Source: an uncultured Verrucomicrobiota bacterium (lineage in GTDB: Bacteria; Verrucomicrobiota; Kiritimatiellia; RFP12; UBA1067). From it: DNA of 6,375 nt. A model generated the notes under the pieces. The model saw only the letters and a list, made by a program, of their open reading frames with translations, ran no database searches and was not told the DNA's origin. Shown piece after piece: positions 1-6,349 of this stretch. A program made the position numbers and the translations under genes. Each line of letters starts with the position of its first letter. The stretch's first letter is position 1. Where the stretch lies: positions 1 to 6,375 of the forward strand of contig CAMOXA010000094.1 of assembly GCA_946628745.1 (NCBI GenBank), in the 5' to 3' direction.

Positions 1-749
1 CGCGTCTGGCGCGGCATCCTGTCCTTGTTGAGACGCACCACCATTATGAACTTCTCTTTGTCCAGAAGCTCCAGGATGGCGCTCAATGTCGCACGGTCGG
101 GATAGCGTGATTCGGAGTAGGCATTCGTCACCGACCCGTCGTTGACCGTATCGAGGAACTCGATAACGGTGTTCGTGCCGGCCTTCGCGGCGAGATCGGT
201 CCAGCGGTCGCCGTCGACATACGTCTCGACGCCCTGCTCGAATTCTGCGTCAACGGCGATATAGTCGTTTACGGCGAAACGCAGCGAAGCGACAGTGCGC
301 TCGGCGAAACTCTTGTGCTGTTCTTGCCATTCGCGGTCTTCCTTCTCGCGTTGCCGCGCGGCCTCGCGCTCCGCCTCCTGGCGCATCCGGGCCTCCTCGC
401 GCTCGCGTATCCTGTCTTCGCGCTCCTTGCGGATTCTTTCGGCCTCGGCTTCGCGTTCGCGTTTTTCGGCCTCGCGCTGGGCCTTGCGCCGGGCCTCTTC
501 CTCCACGCGGCGCTTCTCGGCGATCTGGCGCTCGTATTCGGCTTTCGCCGCTGCGGCGGCCTCTGCGCGGCGCTCTTCCTCCTTGTGCTCCTGCCATTTG
601 TCCCAGCCGATTTTCGCGCCGACCGCGAAAGCGATCAGCACGACGCCGGCAGTGCAATTCGAGACGATCGCCTTTATGCGCGCCTTTCGCTTGGCTTCCT
701 GCGCAGCCCTTCTGACAGCTTCTATATCGTATCTTCCGCCGATGGCCAT
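1..749 (-). CDS. Unrecognised membrane-anchored coiled-coil protein, C-terminus cut by window edge
   Basis: The frame is open from ATG 749 to the left edge with no stop (249 residues plus two bases), so the protein is partial. I do not recognise the family. The N-terminus is very basic (R6, R13, R14, K20, R21, K22, R24, K26). About 20 hydrophobic residues follow (about 28-48), suggesting one membrane helix with the N-terminus inside. Residues about 53-150 are almost pure Glu/Arg/Ala/Lys/Gln, a long charged helix or coiled coil. From about 152 the composition becomes normal, with aromatic and hydrophobic residues, like a folded domain. This layout resembles TolA or other envelope-spanning anchors, but no TolA homology is claimed. 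The start is supported by GGAG at 755-758, five bases upstream, and by its own promoter. Third codon positions are mostly G or C in this frame, unlike the overlapping frames. It lies 85 nt downstream of trmL and seems separately transcribed. Function unknown. Confidence 0.8.
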   Translation of the reverse strand, partial: MAIGGRYDIEAVRRAAQEAKRKARIKAIVSNCTAGVVLIAFAVGAKIGWDKWQEHKEEERRAEAAAAAKAEYERQIAEKRRVEEEARRKAQREAEKREREAEAERIRKEREDRIREREEARMRQEAEREAARQREKEDREWQEQHKSFAERTVASLRFAVNDYIAVDAEFEQGVETYVDGDRWTDLAAKAGTNTVIEFLDTVNDGSVTNAYSESRYPDRATLSAILELLDKEKFIMVVRLNKDRMPRQT

Positions 750-789
750 TTTTGCTCCAGTTTCTGTTCAGTGTTCTGTTGAGGCCATT

Positions 790-818
790 AGTATAGCATA
801 CTGCGGCCAAAACTGCAA
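790..818 (-). promoter_or_regulatory. Sigma70-like extended -10 promoter for the coiled-coil gene
   Basis: On the minus strand, TATACT (790-795) is preceded by TGC (796-798), giving the extended -10 form TGnTATAnT. A weak -35, TTGCAG (813-818), sits at the optimal 17-bp spacing. The last base of the -10 is 40 nt from ATG 749, predicting a leader of about 33 nt that contains the GGAG ribosome site. It lies in the only sizeable gap between genes of the window, just after the trmL stop, so it would make the coiled-coil gene independent of the upstream operon. Confidence 0.6.
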
Positions 819-829
819 ACATGTTCGCA
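814..829. promoter_or_regulatory. 16-bp near-palindrome over the -35 region, possible operator
   Basis: TGCAAACATGTTCGCA is symmetric at seven of eight base pairs; the only break is the fourth pair (A against C). It covers the -35 element at 813-818 and reaches about 10 bp upstream. That position suits a dimeric regulator that blocks or recruits RNA polymerase. The inner GAAC/GTTT half-sites resemble LexA-type boxes, but the 2-bp gap differs from the 4-bp gap of the Bacillus-type box, so no regulator is named. As RNA it could form a wobble-containing stem, but no T run follows, so it is not an intrinsic terminator. Chance is possible for a site this short. Confidence 0.35.
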
Positions 830-834
830 TTGCG

Positions 835-1311
835 TCATTTCGCGCAGTCTCCCGCCCCGGCCGCCAGTTGCCGGTAGCATTCATACGCCGAAATCGACAC
901 GGCATTCGCCAGATTGATGCTTCGCGCGTGTTCGCCCGGCATGGGAATCCTGAAAAGCGCGTCCCTGTAGCGCTCGTAGAAGTCCGCCGGCAGCCCCGAG
1001 GACTCGTTGCCGAAAACAAGCGCGTCGCCATTCTCGAATCGGCAGTCGTACAGCGACTTTTCGCCGCGGGTCGACATGAAAAGCATCCGCCGCGGCTTCG
1101 CGGCGGCGAGGTAGTCCGCCCATGTGTCGTGCACCGTCACGTCGAGGTGCGGCCAGTAGTCGAGACCCGCGCGCGCAACATAGCGGTCGTCCAACGCGAA
1201 GCCGAGCGGCCGCACCAGATGCAGCGGAACGCCAAGCCCCACGCAAAGCCTCCCCACTGCGCCGGTGTTGTGAGGTATCTGCGGTCTGACGAGCACTATT
1301 GAAAATTCCAT
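835..1311 (-). CDS. trmL: tRNA (cytidine/uridine-2'-O-)-methyltransferase TrmL, SpoU/SPOUT family
   Basis: This 158-residue protein is the single-domain size typical of TrmL, which uses SAM to methylate the 2'-hydroxyl of wobble nucleotide 34 in certain leucine tRNAs in the cytoplasm. The three SpoU motifs are clear. Motif 1 is PQIPHNTGAVGRLC at residues 10-23, with N15 and catalytic-type R21. Motif 2 is LVFGNESSGLP at 98-108. Motif 3 starts IPMPGEHARSINLANAVSIS at 122-141 and forms part of the knotted SAM pocket. No extra RNA-binding domain is present, as expected for this subfamily. ATG 1311 is chosen over an in-frame TTG at 1317 because AGAGGA (1319-1324) lies seven bases before the ATG but only one before the TTG. 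It is the last gene of the tight run, 27 nt after the rsmB stop. The exact tRNA target is inferred from family membership. Confidence 0.93.
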   Translation of the reverse strand: MEFSIVLVRPQIPHNTGAVGRLCVGLGVPLHLVRPLGFALDDRYVARAGLDYWPHLDVTVHDTWADYLAAAKPRRMLFMSTRGEKSLYDCRFENGDALVFGNESSGLPADFYERYRDALFRIPMPGEHARSINLANAVSISAYECYRQLAAGAGDCAK

Positions 1312-1318
1312 GCGCAAG

Positions 1319-1324
1319 TCCTCT
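1319..1324 (-). promoter_or_regulatory. Ribosome binding site of trmL, decides the start codon
   Basis: AGAGGA on the minus strand stands seven bases upstream of ATG 1311. It is the clearest Shine-Dalgarno sequence among the five operon genes and argues against the TTG at 1317, which would be one base away. Confidence 0.7.
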
Positions 1325-1338
1325 GTACAGCTACACTT

Positions 1339-2499
1339 TCAAATCGTGCGCTTGCGCGTCATGAGCGCCGCGAATGCTCCGTCGCGGCCCGATTCGAACG
1401 GGACCGACTCCTGCCGGCTGACGAGCGCGAATTCGGGATGCCGCCCGAGGAATGCCTCCACCTGCCGGTCGTTCTCTTCCGGCTCGTTGGAGCATGTGGA
1501 ATACACGACACTGCCGCCCGGCGCGACAAGTCCGGCGCATCTGTCGAGTATGTCGGCCTGGAGTTTGACAAGCGCCGCCAGCTTCTCGACGCTCCAGTTC
1601 CATCTCGCGTCGGGCTTGCGGCGGAAGACCCCCGTGTTCGAGCACGGCGCGTCGACAAGGACCTTCCCGAAGAGCTCCGTGCCGTCGCTGAAATCGAGCG
1701 ACGGCGCGACCTGCGCATCGACGCCGGTCCTGGCGAGATTGGCTTCGAGACGGCGGCGCCGCTTGGGGTTGACCTCGCACGCGGTTACGTTCGCCCCTCG
1801 CCATGCGATCTGAATCGTTTTGCCGCCGGGCGCGGCGCATGCGTCCAGAATGCGTTCGCCGGGATGCGGGTCTAGAAGCTCCACTGCGAGCGCCGCGCCC
1901 GGGTCCTGTACTATGAACTCGCCGGTAGCGAAACCCGGCGCGTTCTCCACTCTCGCGCCGCGCTCCAGCCTCTCGAAGCGTCCGTCTTTGTAGGCGAGGA
2001 ACGTCTCGGCCGGCTCGTTGTGCCACTTCGCGAGCCGCTCCGCGCCCTCCGCGCCGAACCGCTCCGTCCAGCGGCGGACGATTTCAGTCGGATAGCTCTC
2101 GCGAACTTCCAGCGGACTGGCGGCGACGAGCCGCTCCAGTTCATCCCTGCGTCTGAGCAGATTGCGCAAGACGCCGTTGACCACCCTCGCGATGCTGGGG
2201 TTCTCGCACGACTTCGCCGCTTCGACAGTCTCGTTGACCGCCGCGAAGGCGGGGACTTCCGCCATATACAGAATCTGCGCCGCACCGACGTAAAGCAGCG
2301 CCTCCATTTCGCCCTTGGGCCACTTCGCGACGAGCTCGCCCAGCACCCGCCTCAACGGGCGCAGACGGCGTATTGCCGTATAGACCAGATCCTGCACGAA
2401 CGCCCTGTCGGGGCCTTGCGGCAGCAGATTCGACGGAAAGTCCTTCGTGGCCAGCCATCTGGCCATTGCGAATGCGGCGGTTCTTCTTGTATTTGCCAT
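1339..2499 (-). CDS. rsmB: 16S rRNA (cytosine-C5) methyltransferase, RsmB/Sun family
   Basis: This 386-residue enzyme of the NOL1/NOP2/Sun family has an N-terminal NusB-like RNA-binding domain (about 5-120, including RAFVQDLVY at 32-40 and RVVNGVLRNLL at 105-115) and a C-terminal SAM methyltransferase domain. Motifs: FIVQDPGAALAVELLD at 195-210; SAM loop DACAAPGGKT at 219-228; acidic E242; DAPCSNTG at 283-290, with C286, the enzyme-release cysteine; YSTCSNEPEEN at 333-343, with C336, the expected nucleophile. RsmB of E. coli makes m5C967 in 16S rRNA; that target is inferred. It is shorter than the roughly 430-residue E. coli protein but lacks no core motif. The frame stays open upstream to 3396, but that stretch lies inside the helicase gene in another frame. 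ATG 2499 begins the NusB-like homology, 20 nt after the helicase stop. No Shine-Dalgarno is visible. Confidence 0.93.
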   Translation of the reverse strand: MANTRRTAAFAMARWLATKDFPSNLLPQGPDRAFVQDLVYTAIRRLRPLRRVLGELVAKWPKGEMEALLYVGAAQILYMAEVPAFAAVNETVEAAKSCENPSIARVVNGVLRNLLRRRDELERLVAASPLEVRESYPTEIVRRWTERFGAEGAERLAKWHNEPAETFLAYKDGRFERLERGARVENAPGFATGEFIVQDPGAALAVELLDPHPGERILDACAAPGGKTIQIAWRGANVTACEVNPKRRRRLEANLARTGVDAQVAPSLDFSDGTELFGKVLVDAPCSNTGVFRRKPDARWNWSVEKLAALVKLQADILDRCAGLVAPGGSVVYSTCSNEPEENDRQVEAFLGRHPEFALVSRQESVPFESGRDGAFAALMTRKRTI

Positions 2500-2519
2500 T
2501 GTCACGCGGTTGTTGTCTG

Positions 2520-4817
2520 TCAATTGTCGAAAAAGTCCGATACGTCCGACAGCAGCTGAGGCAGATCCACTACCGTATGGACCGAAGCCGGAATGGATTT
2601 TCTGAATACTGCGCCGTAGTTCTTCGTCACGATGCGCGGGTCGGCGACCACGACGACGCCGCGGTCGCGCTTGGAGCGGATCAGCCGCCCGAATCCCTGC
2701 CGGAACTTTATGACGGCCTCCGGCAGAGTGTAGTCGCGAAACGAACTGCCGCCGTCGCGGTCGATCTGCTCGCGCCGCGCCTCCACTATCGGACTGCCGA
2801 CCTGCGCGAACGGCAGACGCGCTATCACTACGCACGACAGCGCCTCGCCCGCGACGTCCACGCCCTCCCAGAAAGACTGCGCGCCGAAAAGCACAGTGCC
2901 GCGCGCCCCTTTCAGAGCCCTCGTCATCGACTCGCGCGACATGCCCTCGCCCTGCACCAGCAGGTCGATGCCGGTGCCTTCGAGCGCGCCGCGCAGATTC
3001 GCCGCGACGGAATTCATCATCTCGTAGCTCGTGAACAGCACGAGCGCCCTGCCGCCCGTCGCCGCGAACAGGTCTTTCAGCATCACCGCAAGAGACCGGG
3101 CGTATCCCGCCGCGTCCGCTGCAGGGTCGGGCAGACAGTCCGGCGCCAGAACCCGGGCCTGCACCAGGTAGTTGAACGGAGATGCCGCGACGAACGAACG
3201 GAAACGTCCATCGCACCCGAGACGCCGCGACATGTACTTGAAATCTCCGCCGACCCGGAGCGTGGCGGACGAAAGAATGACGGAATCCTTCGGCTCGTAC
3301 AAGAGTTTTTTGAGCGGTTCGGCGACCGACAGCGGCGCCGCAACGAGCCGCACCGTCCTGCCGCGCCCCCTGCCCGCCCGCGCCGGCGTCTGGCACCGCT
3401 CCGCCCAGTAGGCGTGCGTCTCTTTTTCGCCGGCGAGCACGAAATGCGCCTCGTTCGCGAACGCGACGAGACTGTCGGCTATTCCGTCGAGCTGGACGGC
3501 GAGATCGCCGGTGAAATTCAATTCCCCTTCCGGTGTGGAACCGTTCAATACGTCTCTAAGTTCGTGCAGCAGCCGCACCATGCCGGCCACTTCGTTCTCC
3601 AGGCGCGTCTCCGCCTCGTGCAGAGACGCCTCGTCCCACTCCTCGCCGGAATATTCGCGAAAGAGTCCGCGCACCGAATAGCGCCTGACCCCCTCGGCGA
3701 ACCTGTAGCGCACGACATCCGCGCCTTCGACCGGACTCAAGAGCCGCGAGGCGATCTGCAGCGCGTCCTCGGCCGCGGCGAGCAGCCGCGTCGTCGAACC
3801 CGCCATCTCCTTCGCGAGCCTGGCCACGCTCGCGCCGGACTGGCTGCCCGAGAGCACCCCCTTCTGAAGCTGGCGCTCGACCGCGGCGAGCACGCCGCCG
3901 GACCGGGGACGCTTGCCGCCGCCCTTTCGCATGAGCCTGTTCAGAATGTGCACGAGAGCCTCGCGCGAGAATTCTCCGCTCAGAGCGTCCGTCGCAGTGT
4001 CTTCGAGATTGTGCGCTTCGTCCAGCACCAGCCTGCCGTACGCCGGCAGTATCGTCCCCGCCCCGCCGACCGCCTCCGAAAGGACGAGCGCGTGGTTCGC
4101 GACGATGAGGTGGGCGTCGGCCGCCTTTTTTCTCCCCCGCCGCACGAAACCCCGCGAATAATACCGGCCTCCCCTCCCGCCGCACTCGTCGCCCGTACAC
4201 GACAGGAAGTGGCGGGGCAGCCCGTCGTATGTGTCGAGATCTCCGTCAGGGGTGGTGGTCAGCCATTCGATGAAATGCGGCATCTCGTCCTGCTCTTCGC
4301 GCGACATGGTCCAGAACCCGGCCGCGAAAAAGTCGCCGACCGCCCTGAGGCAGAGGTAGTTCGACCGGCCCTTCAAAAGCGCCGTCTTGAAATTCGCCGC
4401 GTTGCCGCCCAGCACTTCCAGCGCCTTGGGTATGTCGCTGTTCACAAGTTGGCTCTGCAGATTGCGCGTCGCTGTCGACACCACCACCGGCGTGTCGTTC
4501 TCCCACGCCCATAGAATGGACGGCACGAGATAGGCGAGCGACTTGCCGACGCCGGTCCCCGCTTCGACCATGAGGTGTTCGCGCGAGTTGAAAGCCGCCG
4601 TTATGGCTCTGGCCATGTCGAGCTGTCCGGGCCGCTCTTCGTAGCTGGCCATGCGCCCGAGCGTTCCTCCGGCGGCGAGATGCCCCGCGACGGCGTCCGC
4701 ATCCAGGCGCGAGCAGTCTTCATGCGCCGGCAGATGGCGGGTGCGCGAGGCCTCCTTCGTCTCGGGGATGAAATCCGCCCACCTTGGATCGTCTATGAAT
4801 TGCGCGGGAGAAACCAT
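2520..4817 (-). CDS. dinG: ATP-dependent superfamily 2 DNA helicase, DinG/XPD type, with degenerate Fe-S site
   Basis: This 765-residue protein carries the full DinG/XPD set: Q-motif-like EERPGQ (60-65); Walker A EAGTGVGKS (85-93, K92); motif Ia STATRNLQSQL (114-124); DEAH box (266-269); motif III SSATL (516-520); motif IV LVLFTSYEM (592-600); motif V GAQSFWEGVDV (645-655); motif VI QGFGRLIRSKRDRG (707-720). Such enzymes unwind DNA 5' to 3' with ATP and resolve forks, R-loops or damage intermediates. Residues about 280-480 form the arch-like insert. Of the four expected [4Fe-4S] cysteines, C156 (RSNYLC) and C212 (DEC) are present, but the last two positions are G217 and G223; an additional C207 lies five residues before C212. 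The ATG is seven bases after the ispF stop with no Shine-Dalgarno, suggesting translational coupling. The symbol marks the family; YoaA-type or another paralogue is possible. Confidence 0.9.
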   Translation of the reverse strand: MVSPAQFIDDPRWADFIPETKEASRTRHLPAHEDCSRLDADAVAGHLAAGGTLGRMASYEERPGQLDMARAITAAFNSREHLMVEAGTGVGKSLAYLVPSILWAWENDTPVVVSTATRNLQSQLVNSDIPKALEVLGGNAANFKTALLKGRSNYLCLRAVGDFFAAGFWTMSREEQDEMPHFIEWLTTTPDGDLDTYDGLPRHFLSCTGDECGGRGGRYYSRGFVRRGRKKAADAHLIVANHALVLSEAVGGAGTILPAYGRLVLDEAHNLEDTATDALSGEFSREALVHILNRLMRKGGGKRPRSGGVLAAVERQLQKGVLSGSQSGASVARLAKEMAGSTTRLLAAAEDALQIASRLLSPVEGADVVRYRFAEGVRRYSVRGLFREYSGEEWDEASLHEAETRLENEVAGMVRLLHELRDVLNGSTPEGELNFTGDLAVQLDGIADSLVAFANEAHFVLAGEKETHAYWAERCQTPARAGRGRGRTVRLVAAPLSVAEPLKKLLYEPKDSVILSSATLRVGGDFKYMSRRLGCDGRFRSFVAASPFNYLVQARVLAPDCLPDPAADAAGYARSLAVMLKDLFAATGGRALVLFTSYEMMNSVAANLRGALEGTGIDLLVQGEGMSRESMTRALKGARGTVLFGAQSFWEGVDVAGEALSCVVIARLPFAQVGSPIVEARREQIDRDGGSSFRDYTLPEAVIKFRQGFGRLIRSKRDRGVVVVADPRIVTKNYGAVFRKSIPASVHTVVDLPQLLSDVSDFFDN

Positions 4818-4824
4818 GTCGCGT

Positions 4825-5292
4825 TCAGCCGAGAAGCACCGCCGCCTGGGCGATTATGCCGCGGCCTTCGCCCACGGCGTCCATCTTTTCGTTCGTTTTG
4901 CCCTTGACCGATACGCACGAGGTCTCCACGCCCATCAATTCCGCCAGCCGTTCGCGCATCGCCTCGACGTGAGGTCTCAACCGCGGCCGCTCGCATATGA
5001 CGGTGATGTCGGCGTTGCCGACCGAATACCCCGCCGCCGACACTTCCGCGACCGCGGCCGCCAGCAGCGCGGCCGAATCCGCCCCGCGCCACCGCTCGCT
5101 CGTGTCGGGGAAATGCGAGCCTATGTCGCCCAGCGCCGCCGCGCCGAAAAGCGCGTCTATGAGCGCGTGGATGACGACATCGCCGTCCGAATGCGCCTTC
5201 AGCCCGTCGCATCCCGGTATGGGCACGCCCCCGAGGACGAGCGGCTTGCCCGCCTCGAACACATGGCTGTCATACCCGAACCCGATCCTCAT
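4825..5292 (-). CDS. ispF: 2-C-methyl-D-erythritol 2,4-cyclodiphosphate synthase
   Basis: IspF converts CDP-methylerythritol 2-phosphate to methylerythritol cyclodiphosphate, releasing CMP, in the MEP route to IPP and DMAPP. It works as a cytoplasmic homotrimer with active sites between subunits. The 155 residues match the usual length of about 157. Visible hallmarks are RIGFGYDSHVF (2-12) with metal ligands D8 and H10, SDGDVVIHALIDALFGAAALGD (35-56) with third ligand H42, the IGSHFPDTS loop (57-65), and the CMP-binding KGKTNEKMDAVGEGRGI (130-146). It is not fused to IspD, and no ispD lies in the window. The start at ATG 5292 gives the standard N-terminus; an in-frame upstream extension would overlap dapA and add unrelated residues. 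It begins 26 nt after dapA. The leader lacks a Shine-Dalgarno but contains GCACAACC, also found before dapA. Confidence 0.96.
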   Translation of the reverse strand: MRIGFGYDSHVFEAGKPLVLGGVPIPGCDGLKAHSDGDVVIHALIDALFGAAALGDIGSHFPDTSERWRGADSAALLAAAVAEVSAAGYSVGNADITVICERPRLRPHVEAMRERLAELMGVETSCVSVKGKTNEKMDAVGEGRGIIAQAAVLLG

Positions 5293-5318
5293 GGCGCGAT
5301 ACCGGTTGTGCGATGCCT

Positions 5319-6197
5319 TCAGGAGACGAGCCCCAGCGCCGCGAGCGTCCCGCGCAGCCTGCCGATGTTGGCGTCGGTCGTCTCGCAAAGCGGCAGGCGG
5401 AACGACCGCTCGATCTTGCCCATGAGCCAGAGCGCCTCTTTGGCCATGACCGGGTTGACGTCTATGAACAAATCGCGGAACAGCGGATAGTACTTGCGGT
5501 GCAGCGCCCCCGCCTTGGTGAAGTCGCCCGCGAGCGCCAGGCGCACCATCTCGCCCACTTCGCGCGGCACGACGTTCGAAGCCACCGATATGACGCCTTC
5601 AGCGCCGACGGATATCATCGGCAGCGCCAGCGAATCGTCGCCCGACAGCACGGTAAAGCCAGGCACAAGGTTCTTGATAGCGCTTACCCTTTCCACCGAG
5701 CCCGCCGCTTCTTTTATCGCCACGATATTCGGGTGCTTCGCGAGACGCGCGACGACATCAAGCGGTATTTCGCGCCCGGACCGGCCGGGCACGTTGTACA
5801 GCACGACCGGCAATCCGAGATCCGCCACGGTCGTAAAGTGTCGGTACAGCCCCTCGGCGTTGGGCTTGTTGTAGTACGGCGTCACCTGCAAGCACGCGTC
5901 GGACCCGCCCGCCGCGATCGCCGCCTTTGTCAGCGACACGGCCTCGGCGGTGGAATTCGCCCCGGTGCCAGCTATTATCGCCACTTTGCCCGCCGCGAAC
6001 TCTATCGTCTTTTCGATGACCTTGTGGTGTTCTTCGTGGGAAAGCGTCGGCGATTCGCCGCTTGTGCCGACCGAGCATATGCCCTCGACGCCGCCCGCCA
6101 CCTGCTCTTCGACCAGAGCCTTGAGTCTGCCGTAGTCCACCGAGCCGTTCTTGTCGAACGGAGTGACCAATGCCGTGATAGTTCCTGAAAGTTTCAT
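5319..6197 (-). CDS. dapA: 4-hydroxy-tetrahydrodipicolinate synthase
   Basis: DapA condenses pyruvate with aspartate semialdehyde, the committed step to diaminopimelate and lysine, as a cytoplasmic tetrameric TIM-barrel lyase. The 292 residues equal the E. coli length. The Schiff-base lysine is K162 (AIKEA). Y134 (LYNVPGR) and T45 (GTSGES) complete the proton relay, with Y108/Y109 in TPYYN and R139 for substrate carboxylate binding; the second Thr of the usual GTTGES is Ser here. Positions matching the E. coli lysine-feedback pocket are S49, H54, H57, N81, E85 and Y108, so lysine inhibition is plausible. The start MKLSGTITALVTPF is standard for the family. It is the first gene of the run: a promoter lies directly upstream, and ispF follows after 26 nt. 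No Shine-Dalgarno precedes the ATG; the predicted leader is only a few bases. Confidence 0.97.
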   Translation of the reverse strand: MKLSGTITALVTPFDKNGSVDYGRLKALVEEQVAGGVEGICSVGTSGESPTLSHEEHHKVIEKTIEFAAGKVAIIAGTGANSTAEAVSLTKAAIAAGGSDACLQVTPYYNKPNAEGLYRHFTTVADLGLPVVLYNVPGRSGREIPLDVVARLAKHPNIVAIKEAAGSVERVSAIKNLVPGFTVLSGDDSLALPMISVGAEGVISVASNVVPREVGEMVRLALAGDFTKAGALHRKYYPLFRDLFIDVNPVMAKEALWLMGKIERSFRLPLCETTDANIGRLRGTLAALGLVS

Positions 6198-6208
6198 GGT
6201 TGTGCTAT

Positions 6209-6237
6209 ATTATACCATCTATTGCCGTTGCAGTGAT
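6209..6237 (-). promoter_or_regulatory. Extended -10 promoter of the dapA operon
   Basis: On the minus strand TATAAT (6209-6214) is a perfect -10, preceded by TGG (6215-6217), the extended -10 motif. At 17-bp spacing the -35 position reads ATCACT (6232-6237), a poor match, as is usual for extended -10 promoters. AT-rich DNA lies further upstream (about 6241-6256) and could act as an UP element. Only 11 nt separate the -10 from the dapA ATG, so transcription starting 6-8 nt downstream would leave a leader of roughly 3-5 nt. Confidence 0.72.
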
Positions 6238-6327
6238 AGCCCAAAATTGAGAAAATCTTGCACCTGGCATGGAGTTTTCATTTGGCCTACATTTTCTTCT
6301 CTTTGTTTTTTTAACGCAGAGTGGTAG

Positions 6328-6349
6328 GGTCGCCGTTCCATCGGCGACC
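6328..6349. repeat. Perfect 8-bp hairpin, probable piece of an intergenic repeat element
   Basis: GGTCGCCG (6328-6335) and CGGCGACC (6342-6349) are exact inverted repeats around the 6-nt loop TTCCAT. A second nested symmetry pairs GTTCCA (6335-6340) with TGGAAC (6370-6375) at the window edge, so the element probably continues outside. On neither strand does a T run directly follow the stem; the T-rich tract (6305-6312) is on the wrong side for a plus-strand terminator. The GC-rich, self-complementary make-up next to AT-rich DNA looks like a REP- or MITE-like dispersed repeat. Only one copy is visible, so dispersal is inferred. Confidence 0.5.

Noticed and set aside
370..560. Possible tandem DNA repeats in the E/R/A-rich coding stretch
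   Set aside because: GCC, GAG and CGC codons recur, but I see no fixed repeat unit; it is protein composition rather than a tandem or CRISPR array.
250..822. 190-codon minus-strand frame with Arg/Gly-rich product
   Set aside because: It is a shifted frame of the coiled-coil gene; the true frame has GC-rich third positions, a ribosome site and a promoter, while this one reads across that promoter.
295..1302. 335-codon plus-strand frame, Ser/Arg-rich
   Set aside because: Antisense to the coiled-coil gene and trmL; it runs across the gap between genes and has no recognisable domain.
2500..3396. 299-codon upstream extension of the rsmB frame
   Set aside because: It overlaps the helicase in another frame and reads as Arg/Gly-rich noise without motifs; RsmB homology begins at ATG 2499.
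2373..4514. 713-codon open frame on the plus strand
   Set aside because: It is antisense to the helicase gene, rich in Arg/His/Pro/Ala, shows no domain, and arises because GC-rich codons contain few stops in the complementary frame.
5293..5388. N-terminal extension of ispF to an upstream start
   Set aside because: The 32 extra residues overlap the dapA 3' end and precede a perfect IspF N-terminus at ATG 5292.
5313..6188. 291-codon plus-strand frame opposite dapA
   Set aside because: It mirrors dapA almost end to end, with Arg/His-rich low-complexity product typical of an antisense shadow.
6228..6256. Plus-strand divergent promoter (TTGCAG, 17 nt, GAAAAT)
   Set aside because: Both boxes are weak matches and no plus-strand coding start follows before the window ends.
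6238..6287. Imperfect inverted repeat between CCAAAATTGAGAAAA and TTTTCATTTGG
   Set aside because: It needs bulges and a 20-nt AT/GC mixed loop; this much pairing is expected by chance in AT-rich DNA.
6298..6349. Intrinsic terminator from the T tract and hairpin
   Set aside because: The T run precedes the stem on the plus strand and becomes A-rich after it on the minus strand, so neither orientation gives a stem followed by U residues.
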